NCBI GenBank assembly: GCA_023666905.1
Contig: JAMPBC010000003.1
Span: 1 to 64,000 of the forward strand
DNA: 64,000 bases
DNA from: Bacteroides sp.
GTDB lineage: Bacteria; Bacteroidota; Bacteroidia; Bacteroidales; Muribaculaceae
Reading direction: 5' to 3'
Position numbers and translations under genes: made by a program. Below the pieces are notes generated by a model. The model saw nothing but the letters and a program-made list of their open reading frames with translations. It searched no databases and was not told the origin of the DNA. This document shows, one piece after another, positions 1 to 8,235 of this stretch (its first letter is position 1; the number at the start of each line of letters is the position of its first letter).

Positions 1-323
1 GCCCGCTGGAATCGGTTTATTATCTTTCAGAAAATCTAAAATCTTTTGATTCCTTTATTTTCTCTGACTCGATATACGATAATGCCATTCTTTATTTAGC
101 AGAAGCCGCAATAGCTGAGAGGGACAATGTTGAACCTTGGAAACGGTTTAAAAATGTCAAAGAGATGGATATATCAGGTATAACAGATGTTGAGGCAGAT
201 GGCAAGGATGTTCCCGCCGAATATTACAACCTCAATGGAGTGAAGGTAAATGGCAATGCTCTGATTCCGGGTATTTACATACGCAAGCAGGGGACGAAGG
301 TTGAGAAGATTCATGTGAATTAA
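1..323 (+). CDS. C-terminal part of a BspA-like (LRR_5) surface protein, 5' end outside the window
   Basis: The open frame enters from the left edge (codons start at base 3) and ends at TAA 321-323, giving about 106 residues. The first part (LYLAEAAIAERDNVEPWKRF and onward) resembles the closing segment of LRR_5/BspA-type repeats, in which a 'VPxGxxxxYxxxxxWxxFxNI' unit ends the repeat region. The tail (YYNLNGVKV...PGIYIRKQG...VEKIHV) looks like the short beta-sandwich sorting domain that type IX secretion uses in Bacteroidota. Known for the family: such proteins are exported cell-surface or adhesive proteins. Inferred: export through the type IX system, whose PorQ component lies at 59.4 kb. 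The N-terminus is not visible, so total length and repeat number are unknown. Confidence 0.7.
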   Translation, partial: PLESVYYLSENLKSFDSFIFSDSIYDNAILYLAEAAIAERDNVEPWKRFKNVKEMDISGITDVEADGKDVPAEYYNLNGVKVNGNALIPGIYIRKQGTKVEKIHVN

Positions 324-346
324 CCCTGTTCTAATTCAAACAATAA

Positions 347-392
347 CATATAAAGGAGCTTCAGCCTTAAAATGCTGAAGCTCCTTTATATG
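347..392. terminator. Bidirectional intrinsic terminator
   Basis: A perfect 19-bp inverted repeat (347-365 against 374-392) with an 8-base loop lies between the convergent surface-protein gene and the GIN-domain lipoprotein gene. Its A-rich outer flanks would give U-containing ends on either strand. Confidence 0.85.
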
Positions 393-422
393 TGTCCACT
401 CCCCTCTCCTATTTTGGGGATG

Positions 423-1169
423 TTAACGGTTGGTTATTGATGCGCCACTTGTGGAGTTGGATGATTGCAAGTTGGCAATGTTGCATGTGATTGAGCTACC
501 TGAAGAGGCTGAAGCACAGCCATTTTTGGCGTTCATACCTCCGGCGGAAATAGAGGAGCCGGATGAAGAGGTGAGTAAAAGATTGTCGGCCGTACCAGAC
601 AGGGTAATTGACGAACCACTTGAAGAGTCGCAATTCACCGATGTGGCCGATAGAGCAATTGAAATTGAAGAGCCACTGGACGATGTGAGGGAGGCATTTG
701 AAACGGAGATGCCGCCCGAAGAATTTATGGAAGCACCGCTGCTTGATGTCAATGCAAGAGATTGCGAACTAAGCGTGTAATTGGCCGGCAGAGTGATTCG
801 TGCCGATGAAGATGCTTTGAATGTTGAAATTTGAGGTGTGTAGACTTTGATTGATACGCGGTTGAGGCCTTCGGAAACTGTTTCGGTTAATTTAAGTGTA
901 AGCTGGCCTTCATTACTAATTATTTTGATTTTATCCTGAAGGTCGGATGGGGCTGAGATTTCCACTTGATTGTTTGATGCCGAGATGTATTGAACAGGCA
1001 GTCCCATTTCCGCCTTGAGGCTATTGGCGGCAGGAATTGAAACGACGCGCTTGGTTATTTGTGCATCCGGATCGCTATTGAAACCGCTTGAGAAATTGGT
1101 CAAAGTGGAAACTTTTACACAGGAAGCCAATGAGAGAGCAATGAAAAGTAACGATGTTTTTAACAGCAT
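423..1169 (-). CDS. GIN-domain (DUF2807) lipoprotein
   Basis: This is a 248-residue predicted lipoprotein. A hydrophobic signal ends in the lipobox LASC with the acceptor cysteine at residue 17. Residues from about 40 carry a DUF2807 'head GIN domain' pattern: an N-terminal strand region (AANSLKAEMGLPVQYISAS) followed by a very regular serine/glycine repeat in which SSSGSSI-like units recur roughly every 18-22 residues. That is the signature of a right-handed beta-helix. The family is common in Bacteroidota and has been called a putative autotransporter adhesin head, but its function is not established. It is monocistronic on the minus strand, bounded by the terminator at 347-392 and divergent from the symporter gene. 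Start chosen at ATG 1169 because the signal peptide begins there. Confidence 0.8.
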   Translation of the reverse strand: MLLKTSLLFIALSLASCVKVSTLTNFSSGFNSDPDAQITKRVVSIPAANSLKAEMGLPVQYISASNNQVEISAPSDLQDKIKIISNEGQLTLKLTETVSEGLNRVSIKVYTPQISTFKASSSARITLPANYTLSSQSLALTSSSGASINSSGGISVSNASLTSSSGSSISIALSATSVNCDSSSGSSITLSGTADNLLLTSSSGSSISAGGMNAKNGCASASSGSSITCNIANLQSSNSTSGASITNR

Positions 1170-1273
1170 GATTGAAAATGGGTTTGAATTATGAAGCTGG
1201 TATTTTAATTATAAGACGTTTCGGATTGTAAAATAGTTACAGGCGGGTTGAAAAAATTTCAAGAAAAAATAGC

Positions 1274-1281
1274 TACATTTG
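1274..1281 (+). promoter_or_regulatory. Bacteroidota -7 box (TACATTTG) for the SDF symporter
   Basis: TACATTTG fits the TAnnTTTG -7 consensus. A possible -33 TTG sits at 1248-1250, but the 23-base spacing is a little long. The box ends only four bases before the ATG, so the transcript would be leaderless or nearly so. Confidence 0.5.
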
Positions 1282-1285
1282 CACC

Positions 1286-2488
1286 ATGATGAACCGAAAG
1301 ATACATATAGGGTTGCTTGGCCGAATACTCATTGGAATGTGTTTAGGCGTTGGCGCCGGTTTTATTGCACCTGACTGGGTGGGAAACCTGATGGCGACAT
1401 TCAATTATGTTTTCAGCCAATTTTTAGGTTTTCTTATACCTCTGATTATAGTTGGCTTTGTGACTCCCGCCATAGCCGACATCGGTTCGAAAGCCGGCAA
1501 GATGCTCATAGTTACGGCTGCTATTGCCTATTTCGCAACATTGCTTGCCGGTTTCACATCGTTTCTAACTGCCGATACGGTGTTCCCTACCCTACTCCAC
1601 GGACAAGTCATGCCGGGTGAAGCCACTTCCACATCTGCTGCGTCATCGCCATATTTCACAATCGACATTCCTTCGCTGATGCCGGTAACAACCGCTTTGG
1701 TGTTTGCATTTATGCTTGGGCTGGGATGCGCATATATTAAAGGAGTGACTTTGCGAAATGTGTTATACGACTTGCGCGATGTGGTTAGCCTGACCATAAA
1801 TAAAGCGGTGATACCTCTGCTACCTATATATATATGTGGGATATTCATGTCCATGACAATGGAAGGAAAAGTTGTGGCTATTCTCACAGCTTTCTCCAAA
1901 ATCATTCTGATAATATTCCTCTTACACATTGGCATACTGCTGTTTCAATATTGTGTTGCGGCTATTTTCTTTCGCAGGAATCCGCTTAAAATGTTGTGGA
2001 TTATGTTGCCGGCCTACTTTACGGCTTTGGGAACGCAATCGTCGGCCGCAACCATTCCCGTAACCTTGCGAAGAGCCATATTAATGGGTGTAAATGAGGA
2101 AATTGCGGGATTCGTAGTGCCACTTTGCGCAACCATTCACATGTCGGGGTCGACACTTAAAATTGTTGCATGCGCAATTGCGCTGATGATTCTTCAAGGT
2201 ATCCCTTACGATGTTGGAGTGGTGAGCCAATTCATTGCCATGCTTGGAATTACCATAATTGCGGCCCCGGGTATTCCAGGAGGAGCAATCATGGCGTCGC
2301 TTGGTTTGCTTTCAAGCATCCTCGGGTTCTCCGATGCCCAAAATGCCATGATGATAGCTTTGTATATTGCAATGGATTCATTCGGCACGGCTTGCAACGT
2401 GACCGGCGACGGTGCTATAGCTGCTATTGTTGACCGTATTTTCCGAAAAGAGATAAAAAAACCGGCCGCGGATGCAATTAACAACTGA
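1286..2488 (+). CDS. SDF-family (DAACS) amino acid/dicarboxylate:cation symporter
   Basis: This 400-residue membrane protein belongs to the sodium/proton:dicarboxylate symporter family (GltP/GltPh/SstT fold). Visible family marks are the serine-rich re-entrant loop (TQSSAATIP), the second hairpin (CATIHMSGS), and the TM8 substrate motif ending NVTGD. D364 matches the conserved aspartate that binds the substrate amino group. The position equivalent to GltPh Arg397, which binds an acidic side chain, is Gly367. Inferred: the substrate is probably a neutral amino acid or another compound rather than glutamate or aspartate. The gene is monocistronic. ATG 1286 is followed by a second ATG at 1289, and either could be used. 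It takes up its substrate across the inner membrane, driven by an ion gradient. Confidence 0.88.
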   Translation: MMNRKIHIGLLGRILIGMCLGVGAGFIAPDWVGNLMATFNYVFSQFLGFLIPLIIVGFVTPAIADIGSKAGKMLIVTAAIAYFATLLAGFTSFLTADTVFPTLLHGQVMPGEATSTSAASSPYFTIDIPSLMPVTTALVFAFMLGLGCAYIKGVTLRNVLYDLRDVVSLTINKAVIPLLPIYICGIFMSMTMEGKVVAILTAFSKIILIIFLLHIGILLFQYCVAAIFFRRNPLKMLWIMLPAYFTALGTQSSAATIPVTLRRAILMGVNEEIAGFVVPLCATIHMSGSTLKIVACAIALMILQGIPYDVGVVSQFIAMLGITIIAAPGIPGGAIMASLGLLSSILGFSDAQNAMMIALYIAMDSFGTACNVTGDGAIAAIVDRIFRKEIKKPAADAINN

Positions 2489-2557
2489 TTGTTGCGTCAT
2501 ATAATATAACGATGTTTGTAGATAAAACAGTTCTATTTCAATTTATCATATACTTAA

Positions 2558-3487
2558 ATGGATTTACTCAAAGTTGAGAATGTTACCAAGCAATTCGGCT
2601 CACACAAAGCGCTGGATGACGTTTCGCTAAGTGTTCCTGAAGGAAAAATCTATGGTCTTCTCGGTCCGAACGGTGCCGGGAAAACAACCCTTATCCGTAT
2701 AATTAACCATATAACGGCGCCTGACAGCGGCCACGTTTATTTCAACGGCCACCAACTCACTCAGAACGATGTGGCAAATATTGGCTATTTGCCGGAAGAA
2801 CGAGGACTGTACAAAAAAATGAAGGTGGGCGACCAGGCCATTTTCTTCGCACGACTCAAAGGATTATCGCGCGCAGATGCCATTCACTCGTTGCGCGAGT
2901 GGTTCGAACGCTTTGAAATCAGTTCATGGTGGAACCGCAAAGTGGAAGAACTGTCAAAGGGCATGGCCCAGAAAGTGCAATTTATTGTCACGGTGCTTCA
3001 TAATCCGAAGTTACTGATTTTTGATGAACCGTTTTCAGGATTCGACCCCATAAATGCCAATCTTCTTCGCGATGAGATTTTACGACTTCGCGACAGTGGC
3101 TCTACGATTATATTTTCCACTCACAACATGGCCTCAGTGGAGGAGATGTGCGACAATATAACGCTGATAAATCAAGGACACAACATACTGACTGGAAATG
3201 TTGAACAAATCAGAAGCGATTATACACGCGGACGCTACTCAATTGATTTCAATGGCGATGTGAGAAAGTTGGCTCAGTCTCTTGAACCGGTCATAGATTC
3301 TTTCACTTTGGAAGAGACCACAAAAGGCAGACAACGAATGAACTTGCTTTTGAAGCCGGAATGCAATTTGCAACAGGCCATTGAAATTGCCAACAACACT
3401 GTTGAATTAGCCTCAGTGAACGAGGCCATGGCATCAATGAACGAGATTTTCATCAATGCGGTTAATGCTAATTCCACCAAATCATGA
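2558..3487 (+). CDS. ABC transporter ATP-binding protein (NatA-like)
   Basis: This 309-residue cytoplasmic ATPase subunit powers an exporter. Walker A (GPNGAGKTT) is at residues 36-44, the ABC signature LSKGM at 132-136, Walker B (LLIFDE) at 152-157, and the switch histidine in STHNM follows. The C-terminal 90 residues form the DUF4162-type extension typical of NatA/YhaQ-like subunits. The stop codon overlaps the ATG of the downstream permease by four bases (ATGA), so the pair is translationally coupled and acts as one transporter. Known for the family: NatAB-type systems export Na+ or drugs, and several related pairs have other or unknown substrates. The substrate here cannot be read from the sequence. 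Confidence 0.9.
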   Translation: MDLLKVENVTKQFGSHKALDDVSLSVPEGKIYGLLGPNGAGKTTLIRIINHITAPDSGHVYFNGHQLTQNDVANIGYLPEERGLYKKMKVGDQAIFFARLKGLSRADAIHSLREWFERFEISSWWNRKVEELSKGMAQKVQFIVTVLHNPKLLIFDEPFSGFDPINANLLRDEILRLRDSGSTIIFSTHNMASVEEMCDNITLINQGHNILTGNVEQIRSDYTRGRYSIDFNGDVRKLAQSLEPVIDSFTLEETTKGRQRMNLLLKPECNLQQAIEIANNTVELASVNEAMASMNEIFINAVNANSTKS

Positions 3488-4788
3488 ATTCCAAGACACC
3501 TTTAATTATAAGACGCGAGTACATGGAGCGCGTCACCAAGAAAAGCTTCATAATAACCACCATTCTCACTCCTTTACTGATGCTGGCTCTGATGGCGGCC
3601 CCGGCGCTTATTGCCATGTTCTCTGAGTCGAGCAACAGGCAAATTATGGTGATTGACAATTCCGGAAACATCGGGCAGAAGCTTGAAAACACATCATCGA
3701 TGACATTTGTCACCACAGATCTCAGTCTTGATTCCGCCCGTGCGCTTGATGCAATAGATGCCGTGCTTCTTATTCCGGCCGAAGCTGTTACCGGCAATGC
3801 CACTCTCCAACTTTATTCCAACGGCCCGTCATCGCTTGACATTGAAAGCGACATCACTCGCCAAGTTGATGATATTGTCGAGCAACTGAAGCTAAGCCAA
3901 TATGACATTGATAATCTTGACGAGATTATCAAGTCAATTCATTCGGATGTGAAAATTCAAACCACCCGAGATGATGAAGAGTCATCAAGCAGCTCCACAT
4001 TTTTGAGTTACGGTCTCGGAGTGGCCCTCACCTTTATGCTGTACATGTGCTTGCTGCTTTACGGACAAATGGTTATGACAAGCATCATTGAGGAGAAGAA
4101 CAATAGAGTTTTGGAAATTGTGGTCAGTTCCATGAAACCATCACAACTGATGCTTGGAAAGATATGCGGAATAGGGCTTGTGGCCATAACCCAGATTTTG
4201 ATTTGGGGTGTGCTGATTGCAGCGATGTCGGCATTTTTATTGCCGGCGATTCTCCCGGAAACCCTTACTGCAGATGTAGCCACACTAAATGCCGGAACTG
4301 CATCAGCAGCAAATTTAAGTTCTGACATTGAGCTTGTACAGGCAATCAGCGTGCTTGGAAATGTCGCATACATAATAAAACTGTTTGCCTTGCTGCTCGC
4401 CTACCTTGTTGGAGGCTTCATGCTCTATTCGGCAATATATGCCGCCATTGGTTCCGCTGTCGATAACATACAGGATGCCGGACAGTTACAATCAATTATA
4501 ATTTTCCCCATCATTATCGGAATTATAGTGGCTATGAGTGCTGCCGCCGATCCGAGTTCATCGCTCGCATTCTGGACGTCGTTCATACCCTTTACCTCGC
4601 CCATGGTGATGATGGCCAGGATTCCGTTCGGTATTCCGGAGTGGGAGATAGCAGTGTCACTCGTAATACTTGTCGTTTCGTTTTTCGCCACAGTATGGTG
4701 TGCGGCTAAGATTTATCGCGTGGGAATATTCATGTATGGCAAGAAACCCACCTTAGCCGAGCTTATTCGCTGGATGCGTTATAAATAA
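3484..4788 (+). CDS. ABC transporter permease (NatB/YhaP-like, ABC-2 type)
   Basis: This 434-residue integral membrane partner of the preceding ATPase has the ABC2_membrane_3 plan: one TM helix near residues 20-43, a large extracytoplasmic domain of about 130 residues, then a bundle of about five TM helices starting near residue 170. The motif EEKNNRVLEIVVSSMKP after the second helix is characteristic of NatB/YhaP permeases. It starts inside the stop codon of the ATPase gene (ATGA overlap), so the two subunits are co-translated. Inferred role: export of an ion or small molecule. The operon ends here; the next gene, rpoD, has its own promoter. Confidence 0.88.
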   Translation: MNSKTPLIIRREYMERVTKKSFIITTILTPLLMLALMAAPALIAMFSESSNRQIMVIDNSGNIGQKLENTSSMTFVTTDLSLDSARALDAIDAVLLIPAEAVTGNATLQLYSNGPSSLDIESDITRQVDDIVEQLKLSQYDIDNLDEIIKSIHSDVKIQTTRDDEESSSSSTFLSYGLGVALTFMLYMCLLLYGQMVMTSIIEEKNNRVLEIVVSSMKPSQLMLGKICGIGLVAITQILIWGVLIAAMSAFLLPAILPETLTADVATLNAGTASAANLSSDIELVQAISVLGNVAYIIKLFALLLAYLVGGFMLYSAIYAAIGSAVDNIQDAGQLQSIIIFPIIIGIIVAMSAAADPSSSLAFWTSFIPFTSPMVMMARIPFGIPEWEIAVSLVILVVSFFATVWCAAKIYRVGIFMYGKKPTLAELIRWMRYK

Positions 4789-4862
4789 AATTTAAAATTG
4801 AGTTATGGACTCACTTTTGCATTGATTGATTGTTTATTATTATGTCAATTCGGTTACAGAAT

Positions 4863-4893
4863 TTTGGCACCGAATAAATTATTATTATCTTTG
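4863..4893 (+). promoter_or_regulatory. rpoD promoter (TTTG-N19-TATCTTTG)
   Basis: A -33 TTTG at 4863-4866 and a -7 TATCTTTG at 4886-4893, spaced by 19 bases, match the Bacteroidota primary-sigma consensus. The ATG lies 23 bases downstream of the -7 box. Confidence 0.8.
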
Positions 4894-4916
4894 CAAACTT
4901 TTTGCCGCATAGATCA

Positions 4917-5774
4917 ATGAGACAGCTAAAAATTATTCGTTCAATAACAAGCCGCGACACAGCATCGCTTGATAAATATCTTCAGGAAATTGGCCGTGAA
5001 GAATTGTTGAGTGTTGATGAAGAAGTGGAACTTGCACAGCGCATCCGCCAGGGTGACGACCGTGCCTTAAACCGCTTGGTGTGTGCCAACCTCCGCTTTG
5101 TGGTGTCAGTGGCTAAACAATATCAGAATCAGGGCTTGAGTCTTCCCGACCTTATTAACGAAGGAAACGTAGGCTTGATTAAAGCAGCCCAGAAGTTTGA
5201 TGAAACACGTGGTTTTAAATTCATTTCATACGCAGTGTGGTGGATTCGCCAATCCATTCTTCAGGCATTGGCCGAGCAGAGCCGCATTGTGCGTTTGCCG
5301 TTGAATCAAGTTGGTTCGCTTAACAAAATCAATAAAGCAATCAGCAAATTCGAGCAGGATAACCAGCGCAAACCATCATCGGAAGAACTCTCTGAGATAC
5401 TTGACATTGATGTTGACAAGATTTCAGAATCGGTGAGCGTTAACGGACGCCACACTTCGCTTGACGCCCCTTTCTCCGATTCAGAGGACAATTCGTTAAT
5501 GGATGTGCTGACAGACGCCGATGCACCTCACACAGACTCGTCACTCAATCAGGAGTCGCTTTCAGTTGAAGTTGACCGAGCATTGAGTCAACTTCATCCT
5601 CGCGAAAGAGACATTTTGAAAATGTTCTTTGGCATAGGGTGTCAGGAAATGACCCTTGAAGAGATTGCGCTTAAGTTTGATTTGACCCGTGAACGTGTTC
5701 GCCAAATCAAGGAGAAGGCAATTCGCCGACTGAAAGGTCAGCGCAGCCGCCACCTTCGTGCATTCCTGGGCTGA
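4917..5774 (+). CDS. rpoD: RNA polymerase primary sigma factor (RpoD/SigA type)
   Basis: This 285-residue sigma-70 family protein directs RNA polymerase to housekeeping promoters. It shows region 1.2 ([16 protein letters not shown]), the region 2 core ([20 protein letters not shown], then [16 protein letters not shown]), region 3 and region 4.2 with the helix-turn-helix ([17 protein letters not shown]). It lacks the long region 1.1 of proteobacterial RpoD, as is normal in Bacteroidota. ATG 4917 was chosen because the protein then begins MRQLKI, the standard start in this phylum; an upstream in-frame TTG at 4902 is unlikely. It is monocistronic with a strong promoter and terminator. Its presence explains the TAnnTTTG promoters found across the window. 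Confidence 0.96.
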   Translation: MRQLKIIRSITSRDTASLDKYLQEIGREELLSVDEEVELAQRIRQGDDRALNRLVCANLRFVVSVAKQYQNQGLSLPDLINEGNVGLIKAAQKFDETRGFKFISYAVWWIRQSILQALAEQSRIVRLPLNQVGSLNKINKAISKFEQDNQRKPSSEELSEILDIDVDKISESVSVNGRHTSLDAPFSDSEDNSLMDVLTDADAPHTDSSLNQESLSVEVDRALSQLHPRERDILKMFFGIGCQEMTLEEIALKFDLTRERVRQIKEKAIRRLKGQRSRHLRAFLG

Positions 5775-5796
5775 TTCCTTAGTTTGACATACTCAG

Positions 5797-5841
5797 TAAA
5801 ACAGATACTCCCCGGTAAAAAACCGGGGAGTATCTGTTTTA
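5797..5841. terminator. Bidirectional intrinsic terminator
   Basis: A perfect 20-bp inverted repeat (5797-5816 against 5822-5841) with a five-A loop. U-runs form on both strands (TTTT at 5837-5840 on plus). It serves rpoD and the convergent hexosaminidase gene. Confidence 0.92.
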
Positions 5842-5856
5842 TAATTAATGAAATGG

Positions 5857-8196
5857 TTAGTCAACAACCAGCTCATCAACAAAGATAAATGCGGGTTTCC
5901 CCTCACCTACCCCGTGCCATGCGGGAATCTTATCAAGATGACGGGCCTTAACACGTACATATCGGGCTGCTGTGGGAGTGAATTTAACGGTGTGAGGACG
6001 AAGCACAATCCGGTGGTCGGTATCCTCGGGGAAAGTTTCATCGGCAACTTTTGTGAAGTCCTTGCCATCGTTCGATACTTCAATGATAACTTCGGGCGTG
6101 TCAAAAATCCAGTTCGGAGTGTTGACCAAAGCAGTGAATTTAACGCTGCTTATTTCCTGTTCGGTTCCCAAATCAATGGTAGCGTCAAGGTCGGCACCGT
6201 TAAAGCCAAGCCATTGTCCGGTGTTGAAAGCCTCTCCGCCAAAGCGGCCATCGGTAAGAATGCCGGGGCCGGTTGAAGCATAACGCGAGTGAGGCTCGTT
6301 GGCCAAAGTAACAGTGGAGCTGGTTGCCTTGTTGAAAGATACACTATCGGTCCACTCGCGGCTACGTCCATCGGGGCGAATAACCACGGCGCGAATCTTA
6401 GCTGTTTCGTTAATTTTCACCGGATTGGTGTAGCGGATGCTTGCTTCGGTTGGTACAGATCCGTCCAAAGTATAATAGATGGGGGCATCATCAACAGTTG
6501 AGAAGGTGGCAATGATGGCATGGTTCGCGGGGTCGGAATCAAGTCGGCCTTGAACATCAAACACGTGCTTGGCATAGTTGTAACCAAGATTCTTATATTG
6601 ATCAATCAGCTGAGGGAGACGCTTGGTAAAGTAAGCATAATCTTTTTGGTCCGGCTGAGTCCATTGCACTTCCGACATGGCTGCAAGGCGCGGCAGCTCC
6701 ATGTATTGGGCATGAGAGAAAGTGGGGATGTATTCGGTCCAGAGATTTGCCTGAGCGCCAATTATGTGTTTAGCCTGTTCAGGTGTGAGTTCAGAGCTAA
6801 CAGGTTCAAGAGAATAAACTTTCTCAACGGGAACATATCCACCAATTCCAAGAGGCTCGAGTTCCGGATTTGGACTTTGGCAATAATCGAAATAGCAGAA
6901 GTTAGTTGGTGTTAGAATTGCATCATGGCCCTGTTTTGCAGTTTCTGCAGCAGCCTCGGCACCGCGCCAAGCCATAACTGTTGCTCCCGGGAAGAGTCCT
7001 CCTTCAAGAATTTCATCCCAGCCAATCATTTTCCTGTTACGGGCAGCAAGTGTATTGTTTGCATGTTGCATAACGAAGTTCTGAAGTTTCTGCTCGGCTG
7101 TGCTGTGAGAATCGGTTTTCAGGCCAAGCTTGGAAATACGTTCTTGGCATTTGGGACATTTTTCCCAACGTACCTTAGGACATTCATCACCGCCAATGTG
7201 GATGTATTCCGAAGGGAAAACATCCATAACTTCTTCAAGCACATCGCCAATGAACGCAAGGGTTTCATCGTTTCCGGCGCAAAGCACATCGTCGGCCACG
7301 CCCCATTGTTGCCACACCTCATAGGGGCCACCGGTACAACCAAGCTGTGGATAAGCGGCCAATGCGCCAAGCATGTGACCGGGGAGGTCAATTTCAGGAA
7401 TAACAGTGATATGACGGTCGGAGGCATATTTTACAATGTCACGAGCCTGGTCCTGAGTGTAGAATCCGCCATAGGGGATGCCGTCAAAAACACCGCTGTC
7501 ATTATGACCCACAACGGTGCCCTTGCGTTTTGAGCCTATTTCGGTGAGCCGTGGGTGCTTTTTGATTTCGAGACGCCATCCTTGGTCATCAGTAATGTGC
7601 CAGTGGAAACGATTGATGTTGTGAAGTGCCAACATGTCAATGAAAGTCTTCAAGGAATCGACCGGAAAAAAATGACGGGAGGTATCGAAATGGGCGCCGC
7701 GATAGCCAAAGCGGGGAGCGTCGTTGATGGTTACAGCCGGGAATATGAATTGGTCGGAAGCATTGCCTCCGGTTAAAATTGACTTGCGAAGAGTCTGAAT
7801 TCCATAGAAGTTGCCGGCATCAGAAGCTCCATTAATTGTAATGAGGTTATTATCAATATTTATGGAATAGGCTTCGGGGTTGTCGTTTTTCAAATTGTCC
7901 GACAGTACTATCGCATTCTTAGAATGTGTTTTTGTGACAATTGCCGGCGAAATGCCTGACAAATTCTTCAAGTAATCGGCAAGCAATTCCGCATTTTTAT
8001 GTAACGCTTTATTGCCTTTAGGAACAGAAATAACTGTTTTGGAATTCAACACAAAAGGAAGTCCACGTGCGGGGAGAATTTGCTGCGGCAACGGAATGAC
8101 TTCGTAGTTCGCTTGAATTTCAGCAGCAGCTCCTGAAGCAGCTCCAAGGCAAAGAGCAGACATCAGAATTGCCACACCTTTGAAAATTTTAATCAT
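5857..8196 (-). CDS. Secreted GH20 beta-N-acetylhexosaminidase
   Basis: This 779-residue enzyme hydrolyses terminal beta-linked GlcNAc or GalNAc from glycans. A signal peptide spans about residues 1-25. It is followed by a GH20b alpha/beta domain (to about 155), then the GH20 TIM barrel, with HWHITDDQGW near 198-207 and the catalytic Asp337-Glu338 pair in HIGGDECP. After about residue 540 come a chitobiase C-terminal/Fn3-like segment (PIYYTLDGSVPTEAS) and a discoidin (F5/8 type C) carbohydrate-binding module at the end. The family uses substrate-assisted catalysis. No lipobox is seen, so the protein is probably periplasmic. It lies 39 bases downstream of the EEP-family gene and is likely expressed from that gene's promoter. 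Mucin or host N-glycan degradation is a reasonable inference in a gut bacterium. Confidence 0.94.
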   Translation of the reverse strand: MIKIFKGVAILMSALCLGAASGAAAEIQANYEVIPLPQQILPARGLPFVLNSKTVISVPKGNKALHKNAELLADYLKNLSGISPAIVTKTHSKNAIVLSDNLKNDNPEAYSINIDNNLITINGASDAGNFYGIQTLRKSILTGGNASDQFIFPAVTINDAPRFGYRGAHFDTSRHFFPVDSLKTFIDMLALHNINRFHWHITDDQGWRLEIKKHPRLTEIGSKRKGTVVGHNDSGVFDGIPYGGFYTQDQARDIVKYASDRHITVIPEIDLPGHMLGALAAYPQLGCTGGPYEVWQQWGVADDVLCAGNDETLAFIGDVLEEVMDVFPSEYIHIGGDECPKVRWEKCPKCQERISKLGLKTDSHSTAEQKLQNFVMQHANNTLAARNRKMIGWDEILEGGLFPGATVMAWRGAEAAAETAKQGHDAILTPTNFCYFDYCQSPNPELEPLGIGGYVPVEKVYSLEPVSSELTPEQAKHIIGAQANLWTEYIPTFSHAQYMELPRLAAMSEVQWTQPDQKDYAYFTKRLPQLIDQYKNLGYNYAKHVFDVQGRLDSDPANHAIIATFSTVDDAPIYYTLDGSVPTEASIRYTNPVKINETAKIRAVVIRPDGRSREWTDSVSFNKATSSTVTLANEPHSRYASTGPGILTDGRFGGEAFNTGQWLGFNGADLDATIDLGTEQEISSVKFTALVNTPNWIFDTPEVIIEVSNDGKDFTKVADETFPEDTDHRIVLRPHTVKFTPTAARYVRVKARHLDKIPAWHGVGEGKPAFIFVDELVVD

Positions 8197-8235
8197 CAGA
8201 TGGTTGGTTATTTTAAGGTTAAATTAAATGTTGAA

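Noticed and set aside
430..780. Open frame of 116 codons on the plus strand, rich in Glu/Ala/Pro
   Set aside because: It is the antisense of the Ser/Gly repeats of the GIN-domain lipoprotein; low-complexity codons keep the reverse frame open.
6520..7533. Long plus-strand frames within the GH20 gene
   Set aside because: They lie fully inside a clear GH20 reading frame, have no family resemblance and no promoter.
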